Source of the DNA: Stichopus chloronotus
Lineage: Eukaryota > Echinodermata > Holothuroidea > Aspidochirotida > Stichopodidae
Assembly (NCBI GenBank): GCA_021234535.1
Contig: CM037833.1
Span: 23,590,918 to 23,654,917 of the forward strand
DNA: 64,000 bases
Direction: 5' to 3'
The notes beneath the pieces were generated by a model. It was not told the DNA's origin. It saw only the letters and a list, made by a program, of their open reading frames with translations, and did no database searches. The position numbers and the translations under genes were made by a program. Shown piece after piece: positions 48,771 to 61,787 of the stretch (position 1 is its first letter; each line of letters starts with the position of its first letter).

Positions 48771-51700
48771 GGCATTATTTAGATGGCCAATTTGATGTTA
48801 TTAATTCCTGATTCCATACGCGACATTACCCAAAAACCACTATACCCGAGTACTCATATTACCATAACACAAACAAGCCGGTTAAGCATTCTTGCAATCA
48901 GTGGTAATCTATTTCCTGCATGCAATACTAGCAATTTATACGTGGACAATCGAATTCGGAGTTCACTGCCTGTCACCATCGAAGAAGTGCTATATTTCAG
49001 GAACAAATCAACATATTGTAATCTACACGGCATATAAGGGAAAAGACGAAAAGTGTATACAATATTGTGAGATGACAATTGTCCAATAAATAAAGAACAA
49101 TTCAATGATGAGCATTCGAATCCTCTGATTTTGATCTAGAAAGCATTAAGGTAATGGTGTTATTGATTTTATTTCCTTTAACAGGATCAACAAATGTATA
49201 AAACATGAAGTGTTTCCACTCTTCTCGAGATTTGAAAATTGAGTGTAGGCAACTATCTAACATAACGATTCACGATGCTTACGCAATTCTTATTGATTCT
49301 TTCATGGGAAACGGGTAAACATGAGCTTCTTACAGTCACAAGCACTGAAACAAATTAACGTTTCAAGCAAATTGGGTAATGTTTTCACTGTTATACTTGA
49401 ATTCAGGTAAAAGTTGCAAGCTTTTAAACAGCAATACAAATCAATTTGTTCTTACGACCAAGTAGACCGGTTTCTGCCCCAAGCTCAAGAAGAGGAGCTC
49501 CATTAATAGTAAACATGTTAATGTTTTACATATTTTGTCATATAAATGAAAATACTCCTCTTTGTTTGAAATGCGATTTTTGTAGTGTACAAAGCGAGTA
49601 CAATCTCAGGGTACCGGAATGGGGGCATATACAGATGTTCTTTGATTTCGAGCCCTGACTGTCGAACGATTCTCAGATTTTGAGACATTTCACAAGCAAC
49701 AATCGGTTCGTTCGGAGACAACTTTCATAATAACCCATGGCTGATATTAAGCCCGTGGGTGTTTTCAAAATAGTCTTTTTAAGTGCTCGGTTCTAGTGCA
49801 TGTGTCAAACTGGGGTGCTTGCCTTTCTTTGGATGTGTTGGTAATAGTGCTGACGGTTTTGGAAAGAATGCGTGTTGTAGCCGTGGTAAACGTTGCACTT
49901 AAACGTTTTTGTTTCGAATTACGTCTTTTCTTGATGAAATCGGTATCACTTTCACAGAGACGTTGATGTAGATAGCTTTGAAAAACGAAGATGACAAGTG
50001 CTGTAGGTATGCACATTGCAACACTTTCAGGGAGGGAGGCTGGCCACCTCAGATGGATAGTTACCGGCGTGTCCCGTTTCAACTTTTCTATCAAATTATA
50101 ACTGCGCTTTTACCTTAAAGCTGTGTTTACTTGACACGCGTATTGCGCAATGGGGAACGCGGAATGCGTAACGCGGAATGCGTAACGCGGAAAGAATCCC
50201 TTTTTGTTTTTCCAGTGACCTGTTTATTGGGAAACCATCACACGCGGATTGCGGATTGCGCATCGAATTCTCCATGTCGAATTCTTTCCGCATGTAACTT
50301 ATCAACTTGCATGCCCCTGCTCTTCCCCCTCCCATGGCACTCTCCTACCATATCTTAACGTTTAGATTACAGAGTATTTATATGCAGATCCCCTGAAAGC
50401 TATTTCCGCACCATCTGAGGGGGAAACTGTCAGCTCCCCTAGTGTCCAGAGATTTTCTAGCGGTATTGATAAGTTTCAGTAGGTTTAGTATAAATTATAG
50501 AATCTAGTAAACTAGCAGGGAGACACCAAAGACCTTTTGAAGATTCTCAAATGTATTTAGGTTATTTTATCTCAGATTTAAAGACTTTTACTGTGAATTC
50601 TTGGAGGTGATTCTTGGAGTGAAATTCTCCACTACTATAGCTTCTCGAGCACAATTATTGTGCTGTAATACATATCAATGGATAACGTTGTAGGAACGAA
50701 GACAGTTCAGTATCTGTTGTGATAAGCTCTTTTGTTGTTTTAATTTTAGCATAAAAAAATTTCACAGACTTGTTGTGGCTTTGCCTCCAGAACGCCTATC
50801 TTTCGGCGATACAACCGTTAAATTCAAAACAATCCCTTCTATTAATGAGGTCAATTTGCTGCGCCTTGAACTGGGAGAAACTTTGTGAATCAACTACAGG
50901 TGTTTTTTTTTTACTGCCTTACAAAGACATCCTGACAGACATCAAATGCCTCCTCTTGCAAATGTTTGAATACGTGGTGACAACAACGAGAGTTGCAAAG
51001 AGTATGGCTTTTGGTAGATTGGTTGATTCCAGAAGGTTAGCTATGTGACTTACATCTTTCACTTATGTTCCTTGTTTGGTGACAAGAGGAAGCAATAAAT
51101 TGCCTATGACTTCAGATTTTTACTCCGTAGTTGAACAGTCTGTTATCACTAATCATAGGCCTGACAGTAAGATTTTAATTAGCCTGTGTGCCCTCTGTAC
51201 TTTTGGTAGCAGATAAACTGATTAATAACTGTTCTGTGAGATTTGTGGTGGTACGAACACGTGCAGTGCTTTTATCGATCTCATTCTTAGATGCCCATCA
51301 TGTCCAGCACCCCATCTCGGACTAACAGTTTTGTTTCTAATGTCCTACAACTATGAAATATAACTCTTAGTAATGGTGACTAGACTTCGGCTTAAAGCTG
51401 TGCGATTCAGTATTTCAATGACTCTTCCTGCATCGAACGTTTACCCACGACAAGATTGTCGCTTTTGAGCGCAAACAACTCCAACGTAGAAATATAATTG
51501 CTTTTACCATTTCCAATAGGAACAATAACTATTATTGCTTGTAGCGCGACTAGGTAGTATTTTTTTTGTTTTTTGAAGGCATTGATTGCAGTATCGCGTG
51601 ACGCAGTTTCTTTTGAATCAAAATCCAGACGGAGATATTTACAATTGATGATAAGGAAGTGTGTTGTTACAACCAGCATGTGTGTCGACTTAACGTCTGA

Positions 51701-52568
51701 AAATCATCAAATTAAGGCGATATTCTCGCTTGTTTGAAAGAATGACGTTCGTATTTGTGGGTATAATAACATATGAAAAAGTGTAATGACCTACTTTTGG
51801 TACAAGCATGTGGTATTCTGTACTTTCCTGTTTGCGTGAAAGAGATCATCTGCCGTAGAAGGGAGTAGACTGTTGATTACCAGCAAAATCTTTCCATTGA
51901 TCACCAGATTGCAGTTAATCGATGTTACTCGAAGGTACCACACACGAAATGTAGAGTGTGACGGCTGTGTGATCACATGATTCTTCCTGAAGGTGCTTAT
52001 CCCTCCTCCACGACAAAATAGTCCCAGTTCATAACAGTAAGCACTACTGATAATAAGGTACTAGCTTCTTTAAAGTACGTTTGTATTGTGTTTTTCAGAA
52101 TTTTCGTTTGAGAACCAGCCAAGAGTTTGTCATTACTCTGTTAAGTCTGTTACTGGGAGATGTCAACGCAGATCGTCCCAAATGAGCCTAGTATATTGAT
52201 ATTCTAGATGCTCTAGTTGTTGGGTAAAGGGCACTGCGTTTGGAATCAATATCCTGATGTATGGACGTTTTTTATATTTTTTTCCTTCATCAAGTCCTTG
52301 AAAATTACCTTCGAACTTTAACAGGTATAATTGAAACCCATATGAGTTGTAAGAAGAAAATTTTTGAAAGCAACTTTAAAAGGTCACACACATGTGACCA
52401 GGTTTTAACAATCTAATTCTTCAATTATTAGCTTGAGGATGTTGTGGAAAAGTCGGCAGCTGGCATGGTGAATTATCAAATAATTGAACTCAGTCGTAAA
52501 TCGAATTCTTCTTAGAAGCTATCAGTTTTTACTCTGGACTACTAAAGTTTACCACGACGGATGCAGAG
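48771..52568. other. Intergenic stretch with one CpG-rich repeat patch
   Basis: No supportable gene. Open frames at 49765-50094 (-) and 50770-51048 (+) lack reliable domain or splice evidence. The only distinct structure is the GC-rich tandem patch at 50156-50192. Confidence 0.45.
50156..50192. repeat. 14-bp CpG-rich tandem repeat
   Basis: The unit AACGCGGAATGCGT occurs twice, followed by a partial third copy. Related GCGGATT units follow at about 50233-50250 (GCGGATTGCGGATTGCGCA). The patch is strikingly GC- and CpG-rich against an AT-rich background and may be the core of an unidentified element. Confidence 0.65.
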
Positions 52569-52650
52569 AAAATCGTTGCAAACTTCAAACCTCGATCTGG
52601 CGACTAGCATTACCGTACGGCAGCTGAGTTAACCGCTATGCAGATGAATG
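52569..52650 (-). repeat. tRNA-like segment, possible SINE head relic
   Basis: On the minus strand the order AGCGGTTAACTCAGCTG ... GAGGTTTGAAGTTTG resembles the internal A and B boxes of a tRNA-derived pol III promoter at roughly tRNA spacing. No full cloverleaf can be drawn with confidence. It lies directly beside the gypsy relic. Confidence 0.35.
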
Positions 52651-52689
52651 ACATGTACGAAGATAAAAATGACACAATCGATGTGGTTG

Positions 52690-54730
52690 AAGATAAAAAT
52701 TCAAGAGAATCTCAAATCAAAGATTGAAAGAACTGTGGCAGATCACATGAGGCAGAGCAAATGATATGCTAAGCTTTTGGCAAGACATGTGCTAACTGTG
52801 GTAAACAGAATCACTTGGCTGCAATATATATAGAGCAGCAGGAAGTACCAAGGAAAAGGGAAGAAGGAAATCACATGATAGCTCACGACATAAATCTGTA
52901 AAACATGTTAACATTTATACTGACAGTGAAGTCAGTGAGCATGATTGATCTTAAGAATGTGTTCTTTCAGTCTCATTAGAGGGAGATGTAAATGCAAGGG
53001 ACACTAATAAAGGGAGTCCATATGAAACATACATTCCAATTTCTCAGTTAAGAGGCAAGATGTTAAAATACAGCTGGAAACTGAGACATCTTTCAATGTA
53101 ATGCCATGTGTGTACTTGCCAGAAGGAGCAAAGATCATATACACTATAAGCAGAGTTTGAACATGTATGATGATGCATCCATGACAATAATTGGAATTTG
53201 TAAAGTAAGCCTGACAAAAACGAAAAATAAGGTACCTCTGCAAAGTTCTAGAGCAGTTCAGCAACTGAAACTCGTGTTGTATGAAAACGTAGATCAGGCA
53301 CAATCGAAAATAAAAAGTTTTGAAACAGAATCTGTATGGGACAAAGAAACAAGACATCATAAGTAAGTACCAAGATGTATTTTCAGGATTAGGTTGCATG
53401 CCAGGTACAGTTCATTTAGGAGTTGATTCGAATCTTAGACCAGTAGTTTTACCTCTACATCGTATGCCAGAAGTCATCAAACCAAAGCTGAAATGCGTTC
53501 GCTGTTTAGAAGAACTGGATGTGATTCAGAAAGTGAAAGAACCAAGCAACTGGTTATCAAACTCAGTCAACATCACCAAACCAAGCGGAAAAATCAGAGT
53601 GTGTATCGACCCGCAACCACTCAATTGAGCACTAAAGAGTGAACATTATCCATTACCAGTTATCGATAATGTCCTATCACATTTAAATGACTTAAAATTA
53701 TTCAGCAAAGTTGATTTGAAAGAAGGGTTCTTGTAATGTGAACTCGATCTAGCTTCCTCAAAGCTGACATTTCAACCTTCATGGGGTAGACACAAGTACA
53801 TGCGTTTGCCATTAGGTAAAAGCCTAGCTCCAAAACTCTTTAACAATGACTATAGCAAAACCTAGGAGGACGTAATTAGATACACTTTGTACTCCATCGG
53901 TGTGCAATCCCGGTTAGTGGCAGGAACACTATCAAGCAAAAACCACCAAGCACGCACAGGTATAGAGGGTACACTCAGACGCGCTCGAGAAACGGTCTAC
54001 TGGCAGGGGGATGAACAAAGAAATAAAGACTTCGTAAAGCGATGCAACATTTGCAACTCGTACTGCATGAAACAACCCAAACAGCCTCTCTGTTAGAAAT
54101 AAAGCTGACAACTTATAGATAGAAAGACATCTGACTACTGGGAACCTTTGTTGTAAACTGACTATACTGTAAACTGTGCATACAGACAACTGAGTTTAAA
54201 GAGTAAAGAATAGCACATGGTCACGTGAGGATACTTATTGATTAGCATAACAATAGGAAACTATCACAATTATGATGGCTAACCAGGCAAATGACTTTAC
54301 ACTATATTCCTTTTCCAACATTCAGTCATTTAAGTCCAGAACAGGCGGGATCCAAAATAGCCATCACATATTCACGTTAGAAAATACAGATACATTTTCT
54401 ACGATTATCTATGTATAGTGGACTACTTCTCAGATCTGTTTGAGGTAGAAAAACTAGCAAAAAGAAGTTTCTTCTTCGGTTTTCAAGATACGCAAAAAAT
54501 AGTTTGTCAATGAATTCCAGTCAACCTACAATTCGACAATGGACCGCAATTTTCGTCAGATTCATTTGAACAATTCGCTGCAGATTACCAGTTTGACCAT
54601 GTAACAAGCTCTCCACACCATGCACAGAGTAATGGTAAAGTTGAATGCCATGAAGACAGCAAAACATCTCATCAAGGAAGCATTGTTACAAAAGCACGAC
54701 TACTTCCCCAGTCTTCTCAATTGGCGCAAT
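52690..54730 (+). mobile_element. Decayed Ty3/gypsy-type gag-pol relic
   Basis: The pieces are in gag-pol order on the plus strand. A broken CCHC zinc-knuckle region lies at about 52725-52825. A reverse transcriptase fragment at about 53380-53860 has recognisable palm motifs but is interrupted by stops and ends before the catalytic aspartates can be read. An integrase H-H-C-C zinc region lies at about 53930-54090, and an integrase core fragment with N-G-x-V-E near its end at about 54400-54720. Stops and frame shifts occur throughout, and RNase H and the rest of the RT are missing. No LTR pair was found by eye. It is an inactive retrotransposon fossil. Confidence 0.8.
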
Positions 54731-56711
54731 GACCTCTCTGAAGGACAGACACACTTGATGCCTGTGGATTAAGTACAACCTTGACCTTCTTAAACATCTG
54801 AAAACATTTAATTTCTTGTACTCATATTTAAAACATGAGGTTTTCTCCATATAGTCCTGCCTTGTTCAGACATCTTGTTTGCAAGGCCTGCATAATGTTC
54901 ATTAACATTTTGTTCAATGATCTTTTGTTCGTCAGCAAAATCATGAGGACCATTTTTATCCAGTGTGACGTATCTGATAATATTGACAAATATTGGATCA
55001 TACCATGCAAAAATTTCCTTACGATGTTGGATAAACCTCACGCTAACCCACAATCACGTACACCAGTATACTATTATGATTTTGGACCTTAGCAACTAAA
55101 CTGCTTACTCCGAAGCACTATTATTTGTAACCTGACGAAGTTGGAGACATCATGCCTCTGAAAACATCTTGATGCTGACTATGAGTTTAAGACATTAACT
55201 GGTAAAACACAATATATTTACAGCGAAGTTCATAAAAATAAAACTAATGAATTACAAAAGAATTACCTTGGAGTTTGCGAAGTATTCATTAACCCCTATC
55301 TACGTATACCGTGTTCCATTGCTAAGATATAAAACATTGGAAGATATTTAGTTAATTGACATACTCGCCTTTGCAATAATTTGTGATGTCCTTGAGTCCA
55401 TGTAAAACTCGTATTATTTGTGTTTGTTTCCTTTTGGAATTAACATGTTTACAAAATATTGGACGTTGGAATGTTGAAAGTTTTTAGTTGATTGTTCTTG
55501 CATAGCATGTTCTGTGAGGGCTTGTATCTAGTCAATTTACAATAAAAAATTATCACATTTCGTAACAAAAGTAGTTTCAGTAGTTCAAGAATACCATCAA
55601 AAGTTAACAAAGCATCTTTTCGGTCGAAATTACCTTTCTCAAGTTACGAGAGTAATGCAGAAAGGACACGCACGTTCAACCCTCCAATATCTGAATGGGG
55701 ATAGGAGAGGGGAAGGAGAGAGCAGGGAGGAGAGAGAGAGGTGAAGAGAGAGAACAGTCATCCAGTTTGAATTTTGGTAAAACCAATTTAACCTTCAGTT
55801 GGACCAGAAAATTAACACTAGTTAGTTAGTCCTTGAAATTTAGCCAGTGCAGTGCAGTAAGGTATCGCCCACGTCGCCAATAACACTCAAACAGTGGCCC
55901 AACCTGCAACAACCTGTTCTGACTAAAAGCCCATTTTGGTAAAGAGCTCCTACAGAAAGAGAAGATAAGCTCAACGAGAAAAATAAAATGTATACCAGTT
56001 TTTTCTCCTTTAACTATTGCAGTCAATCCCATAGTGAAGTTGTCAAAAAAAAGTTTCAGAGGACACGTTATTAAAATCCTCCCCTTTTTGGTTTGAAAAT
56101 GTTCATGCGGTAGACATCTACCGAATGGGTAACTCTTTCACAGAAAAGGAAATTTATGAAAAAATTAAAAGAAATAAAAATGAAACAAAAAAGAGATAAA
56201 CTTTATCTTTGAAGCTATACTTGTGTCTAAAAGTTCGTAGAAAAACATCTGTGTTCACAAAGAGAGTAAACCAGTAATCTTGTCTTCAAAATCACAGAAC
56301 GCTGCTGAGATCCTTCATAGTGGTTTCTGATATCACGCCCTTTGCTGGCTGTTCCCAGCAAAAATAGATGTCTGGCTTAAATAATAATAGTATTAGTGTG
56401 TAGATGATTTATGTCAAGTGACATGTGATTTTTTTAACCTATTTTTTGGATTTTCTATCACAGTATTTCTGATGCTGCATGCCTTTAATTCAAGCTTGAT
56501 GTGAGGAGACAAACTGTACCTGGTGGCGCTTTGTGTGGTCATGGCATGATTAGTTACTTGTATGACAAGAATGAGAAGATCAGCGAGGTTCGGTATAAAA
56601 GGTGAATGCAAAACCGCTATTATCACTAACACAACATACTGAAGAAAATGGCGTTATCAAACCCACTTTCATTGTACCGGCTACTAACTGAAACACGTCT
56701 TTTATACCGAA
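54731..56711. other. Intergenic stretch, nothing recognised
   Basis: No gene seen. A purine-rich GAGAGGGGAAGGAG tract lies at about 55695-55760. Overlapping short open frames at 54808-55092 are shadows of one another without domain evidence. Confidence 0.5.
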
Positions 56712-57089
56712 TTAAAGGGGCTCATTGAGTTGATATCAGTAAAGATTGCGGTGATTTAGAAGTATACAAACACACGACAATACTCACAATTAGCATAATT
56801 AATCAAGTTTCACATCCAATAGTTATATGAAAACTGTCAATTTTTTCGAATTTTTTGACCGTTACGTGCTATGATTGTGTGCAGTGTGAATGTACTAATG
56901 TGAAAGTGTCTGGTCACAAAGTTTCAGAAACCAAATTTAATAGTTGGTTACTCACTCATTAATGTTCCAACGTATGTAAAACTTTGGGATCCTTTTAGTT
57001 TGATGGTTTGTCATTAGTATGTGAAGGAAACTTGACCGGTTTAGAAAAATTGAGTGAATTTCACAGAACAACTCAATGAGCCTCTTTAA
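56712..57089 (-). mobile_element. MITE copy 2, inverted relative to copy 1
   Basis: A reverse-complement copy of 47638-48012 with the same TTAA-flanked ends (TTAAAGGGGCTCATTGAGTT at the left and AATGAGCCTCTTTAA at the right). The two copies differ at scattered positions only, indicating fairly recent spread. Confidence 0.8.
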
Positions 57090-57579
57090 GCAGTTTGTAA
57101 GTCCCCAAACTGAAGTTTCTACCGAAGTCTCAACCTCCATACAATTTTCTCGAATCTAAGAATCAGTAACCCAACTATCAATTGTTATAAATAGTTTAAT
57201 TGTTATAAATAGTTCCTTGTGAGGCAAGGACGTACGTCAGAGTTTGCATAAATAACAATAATAATGTCGATGTGTGCAATACTATTAACTCATCCTTCAG
57301 GATCTCCCGAAGTCGGAGGCGGTATCTGCAGAAGTTCAAAACAATTTCAGAATATATTTCAGACGGATAAAACGTTGGAAGTTTCCTGTTTCTTTTTTTT
57401 TTGGGGGGGGGGGGGGAGAGGGGATAATTACGTTAGATTTCCTGGACTATCCTGGAAGAACACAAGTTTTACAAGTTATTCATCTTTCCTAAAACTTTTA
57501 CGCTTCTGCTGAAAGTACTTTATATACAGTAATATTCTAGTAGAGTTATACTCACCTCTAGTATATGGATATCCAGTAG
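57090..57579. other. Intergenic stretch, nothing recognised
   Basis: Contains a T-run joined to a G14-type run at about 57393-57415 and a short duplicated TTGTTATAAATAGTT near 57182-57212. No gene seen. Confidence 0.5.
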
Positions 57580-57789
57580 GGCCATAGGAAAATGCTTAGT
57601 AAACCACACATTAGAGACATCATTACGTCTACCGATATCTTTAACACGGACCAAGCTTTACGTGAAAAACCGAAATCTCATCGGCCCCGAGCAGTCCAAC
57701 TACTTAAAAGTCCTCTGAAAAACACACAGGTTAAGGCTTTTTTTTCCGCATTTGAGTGTTTGTATCTTCCCACAGTACGGAGAATCTGA
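57580..57789 (+). pseudogene. Possible CARD-like exon fragment
   Basis: The open frame encodes about 70 residues: H-I-R-D-I-I-T-S-T-D-I-F, then H-R-P-R-A-V-Q-L-L-K, then V-K-A-F-F-S-A-F-E, then TGA. The spacing resembles helices 2-5 of a caspase recruitment domain (ID/LT element, R-A-x-x-L-L, A-F-x-x-F/A). The first helix is missing. A weak acceptor (CAGTAG|GGCC) could start it at 57580, and no matching upstream exon was found. It may be a lone relic or chance. Confidence 0.3.
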
Positions 57790-59976
57790 TTTTTTTTTCT
57801 TGTGATTTGAATTGCTCTTACTCAAAACAATTGTATTCAAAAACATTTGTGAATAATTGGATACCACAAGTAGTTTTGCCAGAGTGAAAAGTAGCATACG
57901 CATACCAAGGGTAGTATTATATACAATGATTTCCGCATTCGAGTTTCCATATTCGGATCTCCTATAATCGTCAATAAAGGAAAGGGAGTGGAGACAGAGA
58001 TAGAGCTCAAGTACATGTAGCATGTCTGTTATAGAATATTAAACTGTAGGGTCATCAGTTCTTGGAAGCGTGATTTCAATGCGGTTATTGTGTTTTGCTT
58101 CATGCAATGTAAGATCAGGCGATGCTCAAAAATGTACAACGAAAGAAATAAAGAATGGGAAGGGACTCCATGAACGGACATTACAATAGTTCTACAACAA
58201 TTCAACAAAATTTGTTATAGTAAAAATAAGTCTGAAATTATTTTTTATCAATTTGTACTTTGATCGCAGGTACGATCAAAGTACAAATTCTGTACGATTC
58301 TGTAATTTAAACCTCCATTTTGTTGATTGCATATAATGTGATCCTTAAACATTATTTGGCATACCTTTTATCTCCAGTTTAACTTTAATAGTTCTCTTTT
58401 CTCCTCCAGTCAGCCGATTGTGAACTTTGAAATAGCGGGCGTCACCATTAGTTGGCGAGTAGCGTAAAATAAAATTTGGAGTTTATCCAGGCAACGAGCA
58501 ACGGCACCTTCTAGACGTACTTTGAGATGCATGTAAAAAGCCTTGAAATATGGATCATGTCTGGAAACCCTCAGTTTGTGGGAAATAAAAATTAGTCTAT
58601 GAGAATTGGTTACATACCTATCAGGAGGAAAGAGGTGGTGCAAAAAGCTACTGAATTGCCCTTTCTGTTTCAATTTTGATTTGATTACTTGGCAAATGGG
58701 GGCTGAATACATGGGGGCAGATGATTTGCTATAACTTTGTTATTATTTACCGGAATTATTATCTTAGCGAAGTGCCATTATGAGTTAGTGCAAAGAGTAC
58801 AAAAAAATTTTAGATTTCACATCGCCAGATAGATGGGAATTGCCTCTGTTAGAAATTGTTTAAACTCCATGTACCCAGCCATGAAATAGCGATATCATTT
58901 CTGCAATTTCTCAATTAATGAGAACAACATCATTCAATGGAAAAATTGTTATAATCTAATTTCGTCTTATCTAGAATGTTTACTAATATTATGTTAATTT
59001 CCAGAAGAGGCAATGTAACAATTACCTGGTAATTGTAGACACAATCTTGTGCAGCAATATTTCATATCGTTTGGTGTCATAACATGTGCTCTTGGCTTAC
59101 ATATGACAAATTTCAGATGACAGTTCAGATTTTCCGACTATCGTCGCAATGACTTTTTTGTTGGTGGGGAGACCCCCCACAACCCTAAAAACCCTGAGAC
59201 GGCCATGGCGCAACTCATCATAACTTTATAATACACTGATAATAACTTTCGTTTCCGCGAACATCCGTTAATTATGTGATCTTTTAGCAGTATATAGTGA
59301 AAGATAAATGCTGGCAGTTTTAAGTTGTGACGTCTTTTTTTTCTTTAAGGAAGATCCTTGAACGTTCCGACCTGAAAGGGGGTTTTACCTACCAAAAATA
59401 AGTTAACGAGGCCGGTTTGCCCTCTGGTGGTGTGAACATGATGAGTCCTCGATTTCAGTAGGTCTTGGTCAAGTCCGGCGAACTAGTGGTCCTGTCATCG
59501 AAAACCAGACGGTGAGCACGTACAATAGACGCTTTTTAATTGGGCGATGGCAAAAGGTCATTTTAGGTAAAAATGACTAACTGAAAATACCTTACACCCG
59601 GGTAATCTGGAAGAATGTCATACTTAGTAAGTTAAAGACGTTACTAGACAGTTACAAGAGATTGTTTTTGACGGAGGTCTAGTGCGAGAAAAAACAAGAC
59701 AATAACATAGCTCAGACCAGTTGCTAGCAACTCTCAGATCTGCTCGGACTGAGTTCATATCATCATACAGATTTGAAGATTTGATGTGGAATGCCTGAAA
59801 CTTGATGCTTTGATTTAAGAAAAAAATCGTATCACCTGAGGTCAACAGAAGTAGAATTACATGAAATCTAACACTCGTTACAAAATGTATGAGAATGTGA
59901 ACCTGTGCTGACTTATTATGTTGATTTATTTGAACTACATTGAGCACCGTACAGTTAAAAGGTAGTCTATCAAATT
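57790..59976. other. Intergenic stretch, nothing recognised
   Basis: No gene or clear mobile element. A short inverted repeat (TTTGTACTTTGATCG facing CGATCAAAGTACAAA) is centred at about 58270. Confidence 0.5.
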
Positions 59977-60506
59977 AGCTGGAACTCTTTAGAAGCTAAT
60001 AATATCAAGTTGTTAGCTTCTGCCTAAGGGCAAATATATTCGGGCAAACCAAGCTTTATACAGGAAAGCTCAATATTTGTCAAGAATGGTCAAGAGGAGT
60101 CAATTGTAGAAACGTTTGAACTCCACTATGTCGAAGGAAATCTTCGGTTAACTTCATACTTTGCTTTTTAGTGTACCTTCTGAATTTTAGAGACATGCTC
60201 TCTTTGAGAATACCAGGTTCTTCTGAGAGGCATATGAGTTAAGCTGGAACTCTTTAGAAGCCAATAATATCAAGTTGTTAGCTTCTACCTACGGGCAAAT
60301 ATATTCGGAACAACAAAGAGATATGCAGGAAAGTCAAGATTGGTCAAGAACCGTCAAGAGGAGTCAATTGTAGAAACTTTTAAACACCACGGTGTCGCAG
60401 GAAAATCTTAGGTTGACTTCATACTTTACATTTTACTGTACCTTCTGAATTCCAGAGGCACGCTCTCTTTGAGACTGCCAGGTTCGCATGAGATGCATAC
60501 GAGTTA
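59977..60506. repeat. Tandem duplication, two units of 265 bp
   Basis: Unit 1 (59977-60241) and unit 2 (60242-60506) both begin AGCTGGAACTCTTTAGAAGC and end with GAGTTA, and are alike over their full length with scattered substitutions and short indels. No coding potential. Confidence 0.85.
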
Positions 60507-61787
60507 AGGTGTAAATACTGTGGTTACATCATCAAATTCACAATGAATGATTGATTCTTGAAAATACCACTTTTAATGTTTATTGAGAGACATAATACTG
60601 AGGGACGGTGAGGAGAGGGGGAGTGGTTGATCACTATTGTTACACCATCATCTATTCTCACCCGAAGTATCCTTAATAATGAGAATTATGCATAACATGT
60701 GATCATGTTGCGCTTAACACATAAGCAATTATTTCAAAGAAAGAAAAACAAAAGAACAATTTCACATTAATTGCTGTAACCGTGATTCCCTCTATGATGA
60801 TGCCTTGAAATATACATTAGCACGGAAACAATACTGATAAACATGTCAAGATTAAGGTCTGTGGCGTAGCTAGCTTTCCCCAGGAGGGGCAAAGATATGA
60901 AAATTTCCCTAACTTTTTCCACGTTCTCGTGTTTCTGGCTTGATCTTGAGAGTAACGTTGGAATGGAGGGCGCGGCATAAGCTGGTCTGAATATGTATAT
61001 AAGTGTGTAGTTGTGATACGATGTATCTGATGACTGATTGTCATCCTGAGGGAGGGGTCTAAGGTTCCACTCAGATATGAAAAAAAATAATTAGGCCTAT
61101 ATAGGGTTGGCTACATGCAAAATAGTGCTTTATTGATAATAAATTCGAACTGATTTTATCTTCACGACTTCTTAATAAGTAATTATTGTATAGTTTGTAA
61201 TACTTTGCATTCAGGAAGACATATTCATTTTGAGACCTTATCTGAGTATTTCTAAAACATAATGACAATGTGATCAAACAGATTAGTGAGTTCTGAAATT
61301 TGGTTAGTTCATTTCGAAATTTTGTCCCCTCTGTCACCGAAAAATTATTGTCGAAAAGATCCGCTTAGTGCAATAGTATTTGCAAAGGTCTTGCAAAGGT
61401 CACTGTAATTATTAGCCGAAACACCGATAATCAGTCCAACACCGCGAAACTTAGAGACGGAAAGAGGACTTTGCTGCGGAAAGCAACCCTGGCACGTTCC
61501 ATATCGCAGTGACACAACGGAAATGTGCAACATTAAAATGCAAATTATGCATGGATATGCTTTAAATTTTTTTCTAACTAGAAAGAAAATGATAAATTCG
61601 AAAGTATATTTCCCCAACTTTCTCAAACTTTCCCATTTCCCGCACTCCTACTCCACTGATTACTTGAACCACACATCTCATTCCAAGCAATTTTCCTCCA
61701 CCATTATAGCAATATGCATGTTTTCAAGTAAATATCCCTTGACTGCGTAACACGTAGTACGTAGTCATACAGTGCCATGACTTCATT
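60507..61787. other. Intergenic stretch, probable 3' flank of the 61.8-62.5 kb exon
   Basis: No gene recognised. Short minus-strand open frames between 60817 and 61626 lack domain or splice evidence. Confidence 0.45.

Noticed and set aside
49765..50094. Minus-strand frame with a hydrophobic stretch followed by a basic tail
   Set aside because: A membrane-like segment alone is weak evidence; no convincing acceptor, partner exon or family match.
50770..51048. Plus-strand frame after a good acceptor-like tract
   Set aside because: The longest frame is not the one suggested by the acceptor, and the alternative frame stops after about 46 codons. No domain.
53880..54100. Integrase zinc-region frame as a standalone host gene
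   Set aside because: It sits in order with other decayed gypsy pol pieces and has no independent start or splice sites.
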